Positions 37,976 to 45,613 of a DNA stretch of 64,000 bases are shown here, one piece after another (position 1 is the stretch's first letter; every line of letters starts with the position of its first letter). Under the pieces are notes generated by a model. It was given only the letters and a program-made list of their open reading frames with translations, was not told the DNA's origin and did no database searches. Both the position numbers and the translations under genes were made by a program. Source of the stretch: Bradyrhizobium prioriisuperbiae (GTDB taxonomy: Bacteria; Pseudomonadota; Alphaproteobacteria; Rhizobiales; Xanthobacteraceae); NCBI RefSeq assembly GCF_032397745.1, contig NZ_CP135921.1:992001-1056000 (forward strand), read 5' to 3'.

Positions 37976-38974
37976 TTATTCGACCTTGCCGATTTTCTTC
38001 ACGGCCGCGATCAGGCGCGCGCTGTCGGCTTCGACGAACTTGGTGAACTCCGGCGCATCGAGATAGGCCACGGGGCTGCCGGCGGTCTCGAACGTCCTGG
38101 TCACTTCGGGTGTCTTGACGGCGTCGGCCATCGCGGCCCGCAGCCTGGTCATGATCGGCTCCGGCAGCGCCTTCTGCGCGAACAGGCCGGCCCAGATGTA
38201 GAACTCCACATCCTTGTAACCGAGTTCCTTGAAGGTCGGCAGATCCGGGAAGCTCGGGATTCGCTGCGCGCCCCAGTTCGCCAGCACGCGGATCTTGCCG
38301 TCATCGACCTGCGGCCGCAGCACACCGGGCGCCGACGCCAGCGCCTGCACGGTGCCGGACAAGACGCCGGTCAGCGCGGGGCCCGCGCCGCGGAACGGCA
38401 CGTGCAGCAGCTTGATGCCGGCGTTCGCCGCGAACATTTCCATGGCGACGTGCAGCGTGCCGTAGGGGCCGGACGAGCCGTAGGTGATTTCGCCGGGACG
38501 CTTTTTGGCGTCGTCGACGAAATCCTGCAGCGTCTTCCATGGCGCCGATGCCGGCACCGCCAGCAACGTCGGATCGGCAAGCACGCGCGCCACCGGCGCG
38601 AACTGCGAGACTTCATAGGCCACCGGCCGCTCGAACAGGCGATCGGCTTCCGGCAGCACCGCAAGCGACGACAGCGTCATCAAAAGTGTATAGCCATCGG
38701 GCTCGGCACGGGCGGCCTGGGCATTGCCGACCGAACCGCCGGCACCGCCGGCACGATTGTCGACCACCACCGGCTTGCCGAGAATGCGCTCCAGCGCCAG
38801 CGCCACCGGCCGCGCGGCGAGATCGGCCTGGCCGCCGGCCGGGAACGGCACGATCATGGTGACGGTGCGCGCGGGCCAGGCGCTCTGCGCCAGCGCGGCC
38901 ATATCGAGCGACGACAGCGCGCCCTGCGCCAGTGGCCACGCGGCGGCCGCCTTGAGGATATCCCGGCGATTCAT
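37976..38974 (-). CDS. Bug/TctC family periplasmic binding protein (tripartite tricarboxylate transporter type)
   Basis: 332 residues with a Tat-like or Sec N-terminus (MNRRDILKAAAAWPLAQG), then WPARTVTMIVPFPAGGQADL and VVDNRAGGAGGSVGNA, the Bug fingerprint that binds carboxylates, and YGSSGPYGTLHVAMEMF. No TctA/TctB membrane partners are in the window, as is common for such solitary receptors. The frame is open far upstream through a repeat, but the ATG at 38974 has AGGGAGAGAG before it. Confidence 0.92.
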   Translation of the reverse strand: MNRRDILKAAAAWPLAQGALSSLDMAALAQSAWPARTVTMIVPFPAGGQADLAARPVALALERILGKPVVVDNRAGGAGGSVGNAQAARAEPDGYTLLMTLSSLAVLPEADRLFERPVAYEVSQFAPVARVLADPTLLAVPASAPWKTLQDFVDDAKKRPGEITYGSSGPYGTLHVAMEMFAANAGIKLLHVPFRGAGPALTGVLSGTVQALASAPGVLRPQVDDGKIRVLANWGAQRIPSFPDLPTFKELGYKDVEFYIWAGLFAQKALPEPIMTRLRAAMADAVKTPEVTRTFETAGSPVAYLDAPEFTKFVEADSARLIAAVKKIGKVE

Positions 38975-39052
38975 GATCTCTCTCCCTGCGATGTTTCTTG
39001 ATTCAAAGCGCGATGACGTTTGGTTGAACCGACCTCTCCACATTTGCGGCTC

Positions 39053-39178
39053 ACCTCGCCCCGCTTGCGGGGAGAGGTCGCCGCGCCCTCGCGCGGCGGG
39101 TGAGGGGGCAGCCACGAGCTCCGAGCCATTGAAGGGCCCCTCACCCCAACCCTCTCCCCGCAGGCGGGGAGAGGGAGC
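39053..39178. repeat. Palindromic intergenic repeat (CTCCCCGC/GCGGGGAG type)
   Basis: The left part has CGCCCCGCTTGCGGGGAGAG, the centre TCGCGCGGCGGGTGAGGGGG, and the right part CCCTCACCCCAACCCTCTCC then CCGCAGGCGGGGAGAGG. This pattern is a widespread dispersed element of rhizobial genomes. Here it has landed between the gntR and Bug genes, so it may alter cotranscription. Confidence 0.8.
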
Positions 39179-39222
39179 GCGCCGTGCACTGCCGCAGCCG
39201 TTTCGACCCAAGCTCTTCATGT

Positions 39223-39948
39223 TTAGTCCAGCAGCACCTGCGCGCCGACCAGATTGCGTTTGACGTCCTGCAGATGCCTGAGCATCTCGGCGGCCGCAGA
39301 CTTCGCGTCGCGGGCCCGCAACGCAGCGATGATCCGGCGGTGCTGGGCCTGCACCCGGGCGCGATGCTCCGGCGTCATGGTGCGCTCCTTCAAGGCCGCC
39401 CATTCCGCCTGCCGGCGCACCGCATTGATCGCGTCATAGATGTCGATCAGGAGCTGGTTGCGGCAAGCAGCGATCAGCGCCTGATGGAACAGGCCGTCCC
39501 ACATTTCGAAATCGGCGATCGTCTCCGCGGCCTCGCCATGGTCGAGGCAGCTGGTCATGGCATCGAGTTCGGCGCCATTGGCCCGCGCCGCGGCGAGTTC
39601 GGTCGCCTGCGGCTCCACCATCAGCCGGACTTCCATGATTTCGAGCGGACTCGCGCTCTCGATCCGCCGTGTCAGATCATCGGCGTGCGCGCGCGGCGAC
39701 GGCGTGACAAACGTGCCGCGGCCGACCTCGCGATAAATCCGCCCCTCATCCTCGAGAACCTTCAGCGCCCGGCGCACGGTGTTGCGGGCGGAGCGAAAGC
39801 GCTGGGCCAGATCGCGCTCGGTCGGAAGCTGCGCACCGGGCTTCCACTCGCCCTGCTCGATCATCTTGCGCAACTGAGAGAGCAGACGCGCGGCTGATGG
39901 CGACGCTTTCAGCGAGGCCGGCGGCGATTCGAAAGGTTTTGCGTTCAT
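39223..39948 (-). CDS. GntR family regulator (FCD/FadR subfamily)
   Basis: 241 residues. The winged HTH (about 15-80) has LPTERDLAQRFRSARNTVRR and GRIYREVGRGTFVTP. The helical FCD effector domain follows (EIMEVRLMVEPQATELAAAR, and LFHQALIAACRNQLLIDIYD with the metal-binding His). The ATG at 39948 fits the family, although the frame continues upstream. Two inverted 13-mers in the divergent region are candidate operators. It likely controls the Bug/FAH genes and perhaps the divergent binding protein. Confidence 0.92.
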   Translation of the reverse strand: MNAKPFESPPASLKASPSAARLLSQLRKMIEQGEWKPGAQLPTERDLAQRFRSARNTVRRALKVLEDEGRIYREVGRGTFVTPSPRAHADDLTRRIESASPLEIMEVRLMVEPQATELAAARANGAELDAMTSCLDHGEAAETIADFEMWDGLFHQALIAACRNQLLIDIYDAINAVRRQAEWAALKERTMTPEHRARVQAQHRRIIAALRARDAKSAAAEMLRHLQDVKRNLVGAQVLLD

Positions 39949-40278
39949 CAGGGCGCCACAGCTCACCAAACTAGACCAATTGAACCATTGGTTCTCCAAC
40001 GGCGCGACCATGGCGCAAATTGTTGCCGCGGACAATCGGCTTGATACGTCAACTTTCGGACGGTTTGACGCAGCCATGAGCCTGAATATGTCGAGCCACA
40101 TGCGCGATCTGGTTCAATTGGTCCAAGACGCTTCAGCGACTGCAGCATGATTGCGGATACCTGCCATGACCGCGCTGATCTTGGAAAAAGGTCTGATCGC
40201 GCGAGGCGATGACTTTCCTGTAGAACCATCCCGCCGAAACAAATCGGCTGTACTGAAATAAAAAGCCGGGAGGCATTT
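39949..40278. promoter_or_regulatory. Divergent promoter region with inverted 13-mer operator candidates
   Basis: GACCAATTGAACC at 39974-39986 is repeated exactly in inverted orientation as GGTTCAATTGGTC at 40111-40123. The right copy continues CAAG, giving TTGGTCCAA, a dyad of the kind bound by FadR-subfamily regulators. The left copy is 26 nt before the gntR start and the right copy 156 nt before the Liv-type binding-protein gene. GGGAGG is the SD of the rightward gene. Confidence 0.5.
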
Positions 40279-41469
40279 ATGAAACTGAGATTTTTGTCCG
40301 CCGTTGCCGCTTGCAGCCTGCTGCTGGGTGGCGCCGCGACGGCCCAGGGCGTCAAGATCGGCATCCTCAACGATCAGTCCGGCGTCTACGCCGACTACGG
40401 CGGCAAATACTCCGTGGAAGCCGCCAAGATGGCGATCGAGGATTTCGGCGGCGAAGTGCTGGGACAAAAGATCGATCTGGTCACCGCCGACCACCAGAAC
40501 AAGCCGGACCTTGCGGTGAGCATCGCGCGCAAATGGTATGACGTCGACGGCGTCGACATGATCACCGAACTGACCACGTCGTCCGTCGCGCTGGCGATCC
40601 AGGATCTGTCCAAGCAGGCCAAGAAGATCGACATCGTGGTGGGTGCCGCCACCTCGCGCATCACCGGCGATGCCTGCACGCCTTACGGTTTCCACTGGTC
40701 GTTCGACACCCACGCGCTGGGCGTCGGCACCGGCGGCGCGCTGACCGAACAGGGCGGCGACACCTGGTTCTTCCTCACCGCGGACTATGCCTTCGGCTAT
40801 TCGCTGGAGCAGGACACCAGCGACATCGTCAAGGCCAAGGGCGGCAAGGTGCTGGGATCGGTGCGCCATCCGCTGAACTCGTCCGACTTCTCCTCGTTCC
40901 TGCTCCAGGCCCAAAGCTCCAAGGCGAAGGTGGTGGGATTGGCCAATGCCGGCCTCGACACCATCAACTCGATCAAGCAGGCCTCCGAATTCGGCATCGT
41001 CGCCGGCGGCCAGAAGATGGCCGGCCTCTTGATGACGCTCGCCGAAGTGCACGGCCTCGGCCTGCAGGCAGCGCAGGGCCTGGTGCTGACGGAAGCGTTC
41101 TACTGGGATCGCGACGACAAATCCCGCGCCTTCGCCGAAAAATTCTTCAAGCGCACCGGCCGCATGCCCAACATGATCCAGGCCGGCACCTACTCCTCGA
41201 CGCTGCAGTATCTGAAGGCGGTGAAGGCCGCCGGCACCAAGGACAGCGACGCGGTGGTGAAGAAGCTGAAGGAGCTTCCGGTCGACGACGCCTTCGCCCA
41301 GGGCAAGGTGCAGGAGAACGGCCGCATGGTGCATGACCTCTATCTGTTCGAGGTCAAGAAGCCGTCGGACTCCAAGAAGCCGTGGGACTATTACAAGCAG
41401 CTCGCCACCATTCCCGGCGACAAGGCCTTCCCCTCGGCCAAGGACAGCGGCTGCCCGCTGACGAAGTGA
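40279..41469 (+). CDS. Liv-type ABC transporter substrate-binding protein
   Basis: 396 residues with a signal peptide (cleavage near ATA-QG). It is a periplasmic binding protein type I fold of the LivK/amide-binding group: VKIGILNDQSGVYADYGGKY and VEAAKMAIEDFGG at the N-terminus, and TSSVALAIQDLS at the first ligand-binding site. A C-terminal KDSGCPLTK contains one Cys. No permease or ATPase is nearby, so it is an orphan receptor for a branched amino acid, amide or aromatic acid. A strong terminator follows. Confidence 0.92.
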   Translation: MKLRFLSAVAACSLLLGGAATAQGVKIGILNDQSGVYADYGGKYSVEAAKMAIEDFGGEVLGQKIDLVTADHQNKPDLAVSIARKWYDVDGVDMITELTTSSVALAIQDLSKQAKKIDIVVGAATSRITGDACTPYGFHWSFDTHALGVGTGGALTEQGGDTWFFLTADYAFGYSLEQDTSDIVKAKGGKVLGSVRHPLNSSDFSSFLLQAQSSKAKVVGLANAGLDTINSIKQASEFGIVAGGQKMAGLLMTLAEVHGLGLQAAQGLVLTEAFYWDRDDKSRAFAEKFFKRTGRMPNMIQAGTYSSTLQYLKAVKAAGTKDSDAVVKKLKELPVDDAFAQGKVQENGRMVHDLYLFEVKKPSDSKKPWDYYKQLATIPGDKAFPSAKDSGCPLTK

Positions 41470-41490
41470 GATAGCGCAACGGGTCCATTG

Positions 41491-41524
41491 GGGGAGCGAT
41501 GGTTCAACCGTCGCTCCCCTTTTT
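41491..41524 (+). terminator. Rho-independent terminator of the Liv-type binding-protein gene
   Basis: GGGGAGCGATGG and CCGTCGCTCCCC form a 12-bp stem (one T-G pair) around TTCAA, directly followed by TTTTT. It lies 21 nt after the stop codon. Confidence 0.92.
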
Positions 41525-41616
41525 GATTCGGCCCGCGGGGCTACGGCTGACCTAAATCCGACATATCCCGGGATTTATCTCGGTCAGCGGATGATCCCCT
41601 GAAGGAAAGGCCAGTC

Positions 41617-41907
41617 ATGCGTCGCGTCGTTTTCGGAAGTCTCGTCTGCCTTGCCATCGCTGTCGGCGGCAGCGCCTTCGCTGAGGATGCGACGCCATCC
41701 TCCGGCGCCCGCATGCACGACAGCAAGCCGGTCGCGACATCGAAAAAAGCACGCGCCACCTCGGCCCCTCTCTCAGCGGCCGCCGCATACAAGGCGACGC
41801 AGGCCGGCCTGCCGGCTGCCCCGCTTCACGCCAGGACACCGCCCGTGACGGCGGAGAAACCGTGGACTGGGGTTTATGTCGGCGTCAATGCGGGGGCCGC
41901 CAAATAA
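41617..41907 (+). CDS. Small secreted hypothetical protein
   Basis: 96 residues with a clear signal peptide (MRRVVFGSLVCLAIAVGGSA, cleavage near AFA-ED). The mature part is Ala/Pro/Lys-rich and ends WTGVYVGVNAGAAK, which resembles the first beta-strand of outer-membrane porin-like proteins (WTGFYVGVNAG). It might therefore be a truncated member of that family. AAGGAAAGG precedes the ATG. Confidence 0.65.
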   Translation: MRRVVFGSLVCLAIAVGGSAFAEDATPSSGARMHDSKPVATSKKARATSAPLSAAAAYKATQAGLPAAPLHARTPPVTAEKPWTGVYVGVNAGAAK

Positions 41908-41940
41908 TTCATCGATGTCGCGCGACCGAGCCTGAACACT

Positions 41941-41980
41941 TGAAGCTTTTGTTTCCGATAGAATCGGAACGAAAACTTCA
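41941..41980. terminator. Hairpin after the small secreted protein gene
   Basis: TGAAGCTTTTGTTTCCGAT and ATCGGAACGAAAACTTCA are near-perfect inverted copies around AGA. It lies 34 nt after the stop and shares the ATCGGAAC motif with the repeat at 14614-14717, so it may derive from that element. Confidence 0.6.
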
Positions 41981-41983
41981 GCT

Positions 41984-42064
41984 CGTAGCCCGGATGAGCG
42001 GAGCGATATCCGGGTTTGACGTCTGACGATAGTCCCGGATGTCGCTTCGCTCATCCGGGCTACG
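41984..42064. repeat. REP-like palindromic repeat (GTAGCCCGGATGAGCG type)
   Basis: CGTAGCCCGGATGAGCGGAG at the left and CGCTCATCCGGGCTACG at the right are inverted copies, with the inner pair ATATCCGGG/CCCGGATGTC. It is the second copy of the element at 30577-30652 and lies just after the stop of the acyl-CoA dehydrogenase gene. Confidence 0.88.
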
Positions 42065-42079
42065 GCTCTCAACGCGGAG

Positions 42080-43795
42080 TTAGCCCGCCAGCACGCTGTC
42101 GATATCAGCCCCATCGTCCGCGCCGCTAAGCGGATCGCGCTGTAACAGCCGGTGTGTCAGGACCATCCGCGCCAACGCCAGGCGATGCGGAGCGGCAATC
42201 TTCGTCGCTTCGCGGGCGAGCCCGATCGCTGACGTGATGTGATAAAGGCCGGACGCGGCCTGCCGCGCCAAGACATCGGATCTCCCGGCGGCGACCTCCG
42301 CCGCAAAGCTGCAGGCGCGATCGAGCGTCGATGCAAACAGCGCATGGGCCGGCGCGTCCAGCGCGGCCTCGCGCAACAACTCTTCATTCCATGCCTTCAG
42401 CGCCGGCAACGCATCGTCACGCGCAATCGCACGCGAGACATCGAGCGCGACGATGTTGGAGGTGCCCTCCCAGATCGAGCCGAGATGGGAATCGCGCAAG
42501 AGCCGCGCATCCGCCCATTCCTCGATGTAGCCGCAGCCGCCGCGCACCTCCATGGCGTCGCCGGTCACCTTGCGAGCGTCGCGGCAGGCGCGGAATTTCA
42601 TCAGCGGCGTCATGATGCGGGCGAGCTTGAGACCGGTGGGATCGTTGCGGTTGGCGCGGTCCAGCGCGTCCGATGTCAGGAACATCATGCTGCGGGCCTG
42701 CTCCGTCCACACCAGCATCTTGGCCAACTGGCGGCGCATCAGCGGCAGCTCGATCAGCCGTTTGCCGAAGGCTTGGCGGCGGCGGGCAATGAACAGCGCT
42801 TCGGTGACCGCGCGGCGCATCATGCCGGCGGCGCGCACGCCGTTCGACAGCCTGGAGCTGTTGACCATGTCGGCGATCTGATGGAAGCCGCGTCCGCGCT
42901 CGCCGACCAGATAGGCCTCCGCCCCCTCGATGCGGATTTCGCCACTCGCCATCGAGCGGGTGCCGAGCTTGTCCTTCAGCCGCAGGATCCGGTACTCGTT
43001 CGGCAGGCCGTCACCCCTGACCTTGGGCATCAGGAACAGTGAAATCCCCTTCATGCCGGGATTGTCCTCGCTGCGCGCCAGCACGAAGGCGAGATCCGCA
43101 TCGGCATTCGAGCAGAACCATTTATCCCCGGTCAGCTTCCAGATACCGTCCGGCTGCAGCGCGGCGCGGGTCGAGGTGGCGGCGACATCGGAGCCCGCGC
43201 CCTGCTCGGTCATGAACATGGCGCCCTGGGTCAGGTCGTCGAAATCGAGCGTGGTCAGCCGCTCAATGAAACGGCCGACCAGATTGGGATCGCCATAACG
43301 CTTCAATGTGCGGGTCAGCGAGTCCGTCATGTTGACGGGGCACAGCAGGCCAAACTCGGCCTGCACGAACAGATAGGTCAGCGCATACTTCGCAACCGGC
43401 GGCATCGGCTCCGACCAGCCCAGTGCGCCGCGATGCGAGATCGCAGCGAGCCCGAGTTCGGAAAACGCCAGCCGCTCCATCTCCACATAGGCGGGATGTT
43501 TCTCCACCACATTGCAATCCTCGCCGGTGCGCCGGCGCACGGAGAGAACAGGCGGATTGTGGTCGGCGATCCCTGCGAGTTCGTCCAGCCGGCCGCCGGC
43601 GAGACCCCCGAGCCGGTCGAAGGTCGGCGCCAAGTGGCGAAACAGCGCGTCGGGCAGATAGTGGGCGAACAGCGCCGCGGCGTCGCGGTCGGCGCGATAC
43701 AGGTTGATCCCGCGGGAGTCGGGGATGGAGCTCGTGTGCTGAACGCGAAGTTCCCCTGCGGGTGCGGCAAGCTCTTTCGGGAACTTCGCGTTCAT
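42080..43795 (-). CDS. Acyl-CoA dehydrogenase family protein, AidB-like
   Basis: 571 residues, a flavoprotein longer than normal acyl-CoA dehydrogenases and with the AidB layout. An N-terminal domain (ADHNPPVLSVRRRTGEDCNV, HPAYVEMERLAF) precedes the FAD block MFMTEQGAGSDVAAT with GDKWFCSNADADL. It ends GGCGYIEEWADARLLRDSHL and WEGTSNIVALDV. E. coli AidB is induced by alkylation damage, but many relatives are catabolic isovaleryl-CoA-type enzymes. The ATG at 43795 has no clear SD. The gene is divergent from a LysR gene that probably controls it. Confidence 0.85.
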   Translation of the reverse strand: MNAKFPKELAAPAGELRVQHTSSIPDSRGINLYRADRDAAALFAHYLPDALFRHLAPTFDRLGGLAGGRLDELAGIADHNPPVLSVRRRTGEDCNVVEKHPAYVEMERLAFSELGLAAISHRGALGWSEPMPPVAKYALTYLFVQAEFGLLCPVNMTDSLTRTLKRYGDPNLVGRFIERLTTLDFDDLTQGAMFMTEQGAGSDVAATSTRAALQPDGIWKLTGDKWFCSNADADLAFVLARSEDNPGMKGISLFLMPKVRGDGLPNEYRILRLKDKLGTRSMASGEIRIEGAEAYLVGERGRGFHQIADMVNSSRLSNGVRAAGMMRRAVTEALFIARRRQAFGKRLIELPLMRRQLAKMLVWTEQARSMMFLTSDALDRANRNDPTGLKLARIMTPLMKFRACRDARKVTGDAMEVRGGCGYIEEWADARLLRDSHLGSIWEGTSNIVALDVSRAIARDDALPALKAWNEELLREAALDAPAHALFASTLDRACSFAAEVAAGRSDVLARQAASGLYHITSAIGLAREATKIAAPHRLALARMVLTHRLLQRDPLSGADDGADIDSVLAG

Positions 43796-43820
43796 AAAGC
43801 ACACGAGAAATATGAAGTGG

Positions 43821-43895
43821 CTAGTGTCCTTATCGCTTCGCAAGTTCGTACGGAGATTGCTGAAAATGCAGCGAACTTGCGAAGCGGGACACTAG
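43821..43895. repeat. Inverted repeat with 9-bp and 15-bp arms upstream of the acyl-CoA dehydrogenase gene
   Basis: CTAGTGTCC (43821) with CGCTTCGCAAGTTCG pairs with CGAACTTGCGAAGCG and GGACACTAG (to 43895), leaving a ~24-nt loop. The sequence looks like a small dispersed palindromic element inserted between the two divergent genes. Confidence 0.8.
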
Positions 43896-43990
43896 CGAGA
43901 TCGATATCAGCCTTCATGGCATGGCCTCGGATGAGCGGAATAGACCGCCATCGTCGCCCATCCCATTGATACCGTCCAATATTAAGTCCT

Positions 43991-44019
43991 GATCGATCAA
44001 TATATGATATGTATCGATC
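43991..44019. promoter_or_regulatory. Dyad GATCGAT-N15-ATCGATC, candidate LysR operator
   Basis: Perfect 7-bp arms around an AT-rich 15-nt centre (CAATATATGATATGT), ending 19 nt before the lysR start. The position and symmetry fit an autoregulatory LysR site, although typical T-N11-A boxes lie further upstream. Inference only. Confidence 0.45.
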
Positions 44020-44038
44020 CGTTTTCCGGAGCCACACC

Positions 44039-44947
44039 ATGGACCTTCGCAAGCTGCGTTATTTCTCCGTGCTGGCCGAGGAAAAGCATTTCGGCCGCGC
44101 CGCGCAACGGCTGGCGTTGTCGCAGCCGCCGCTGAGCCTCGCCATCCGCCAACTCGAGGAGGAGATCGGCGCCAAACTGTTCGATCGCACCAGCCGCAAT
44201 GTCGACCTCACCGCGGCTGGGGTCGCACTGCAGCGCGAAGCGCAGGTGCTGCTGCGCCGGGCCGAGGAAACCCGTGCCCTGGTGAGGGCGGTCGCCGAGG
44301 GCAAGGGTGGCCGGCTGCGCGTTGGATTTGCCGGTTCGATGCTCTATCGCGGTCTGCCGAAGATCCTTGATGCGTTTCGTGCCGCCTCGTCCGACATCAC
44401 GCTCACACTGCAGGAGCTGAACTCAACCGAACAGGTCGAGGCGCTGCATCGCGACGAGATCGACCTCGGCTTCATCCACGGCCGCGGCACGCCGGAGCAT
44501 CTCGACGGCTTCCGTTATCACGCCGAACCTTTCGTGGCCTGCGTGCCGGCGAACCATCCCTGCGCCAGCGCACGGACATTGCGGCTGTCCCGGCTCGCCC
44601 ACGAAGACTTCGTGCTGTTCTCCCGCAATGTCTCGCCGGACTATTTCCAATCGATCATCGCGACCTGCCTCGCTGCTGGCTTCATGCCGACCGTGCGCCA
44701 TGAAGTGCGGCACTGGCTCAGTGTGGTGTCGTTTGTCGCCAATGGGCTCGGCGTCGCACTGGTGCCGCGCACGCTGAAATCATCTGACATGGCCGGCGCC
44801 GCGTTCGTGCCGATCCAGCAATCGAACATCCTGTCGGAGACCTGGTGCGTGTGGAAACCTGGCAAGACGCAACGACCCGCGCTCGACAAGCTGATCGAGG
44901 TCGCGCAAACACAGTCTCGCGCAACGAGCCGATCAGGCCGAGGCTGA
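44039..44947 (+). CDS. LysR family transcriptional regulator
   Basis: 302 residues. HTH at about 1-60 (MDLRKLRYFSVLAEEKHFGR, AAQRLALSQPPLSLAIRQLE), then a CbnR/BenM-like effector domain (LRVGFAGSMLYRGLPKIL, ANHPCASARTL). The start at 44039 is preceded by GGAG, and the upstream ATG at 44009 would add 10 unrelated residues. This branch often regulates aromatic or acyl-CoA catabolic genes. The divergent AidB-like gene is the natural target. Confidence 0.92.
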   Translation: MDLRKLRYFSVLAEEKHFGRAAQRLALSQPPLSLAIRQLEEEIGAKLFDRTSRNVDLTAAGVALQREAQVLLRRAEETRALVRAVAEGKGGRLRVGFAGSMLYRGLPKILDAFRAASSDITLTLQELNSTEQVEALHRDEIDLGFIHGRGTPEHLDGFRYHAEPFVACVPANHPCASARTLRLSRLAHEDFVLFSRNVSPDYFQSIIATCLAAGFMPTVRHEVRHWLSVVSFVANGLGVALVPRTLKSSDMAGAAFVPIQQSNILSETWCVWKPGKTQRPALDKLIEVAQTQSRATSRSGRG

Positions 44948-45288
44948 CAACATACAACAGCAGATGAGTCGCGCGAAGCCGCTCGCACTGGATGCCGGGC
45001 GCCGATGATGGCGAACTCGTGGCTTTTCCGGAACTGACTCTTTTTCATGCAGCGGCTGCAAGCTGTCAGAGCATGACGCGAGACTGCGGATCGCATGAAC
45101 AGCAAATTTGAATCCGATCTTCCGGAAACCACGCCCAAATACAACGACAAGCGAAGATTGTGATCACGGCTCCGACAACCAGAGATCAACAACGCTGTGC
45201 AAAACCCGCAGGGCTGATCAGCAGCGGCGGCCCAAGACCAGTGATTGGCATGATTGCTGCTTAGCATCGACCTCAAGGAGGTGATGTG
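44948..45288. other. Intergenic region without a supported gene
   Basis: 341 nt between lysR and a small Cys-rich gene. Open frames on the minus strand are continuations of antisense frames and lack domains. The only clear element is AAGGAGGTGA at the right end, which is the SD of the next gene. Confidence 0.4.
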
Positions 45289-45609
45289 ATGCGCTCAATC
45301 ATTTTCTTGTTGCTGATCGGACTGAGTGTTCCCCGCATGGCGCTCGCGCACGACGCCGCGGGCCGGCCGAACTGGATCGCGGAAGGTTCCTACAAGGGCA
45401 AGGACGGGGTGCACTGCTGCGGCCCTGCCGATTGCGAGATGCTGGATTCCGCCGAAGTGCAGGTGCGTCCCGACGGCGTCTGGCTCACCCGCTTCAAGGA
45501 GCTGGTGCCCTTCGATCAGGCCACGCCAAGCGAAGACGGCAAGGTCTGGCGCTGCCACGCCATGAGCGGCGAGCGGCGCTGCTTCTTCATGGGGTACGGG
45601 ACCATGTAG
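45289..45609 (+). CDS. Small secreted Cys-rich protein
   Basis: 106 residues with a signal peptide (cleavage near ALA-HD). The mature part has five Cys (GVHCCGPADCEML, VWRCHAMSGERRC), so disulfides or metal binding are likely. Relatives of unknown function occur widely in rhizobia as far as I recall. The SD AAGGAGGTGA is nearly a full anti-16S match, suggesting strong translation. An in-frame GTG lies 3 nt upstream. Stop codon 4 nt from the converging peroxidase gene end. Confidence 0.8.
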   Translation: MRSIIFLLLIGLSVPRMALAHDAAGRPNWIAEGSYKGKDGVHCCGPADCEMLDSAEVQVRPDGVWLTRFKELVPFDQATPSEDGKVWRCHAMSGERRCFFMGYGTM

Positions 45610-45613
45610 CCTC

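Noticed and set aside
39053..39178. Repeat as a CRISPR array
   Set aside because: Only two palindromic blocks without regular spacers; a dispersed intergenic element explains it.
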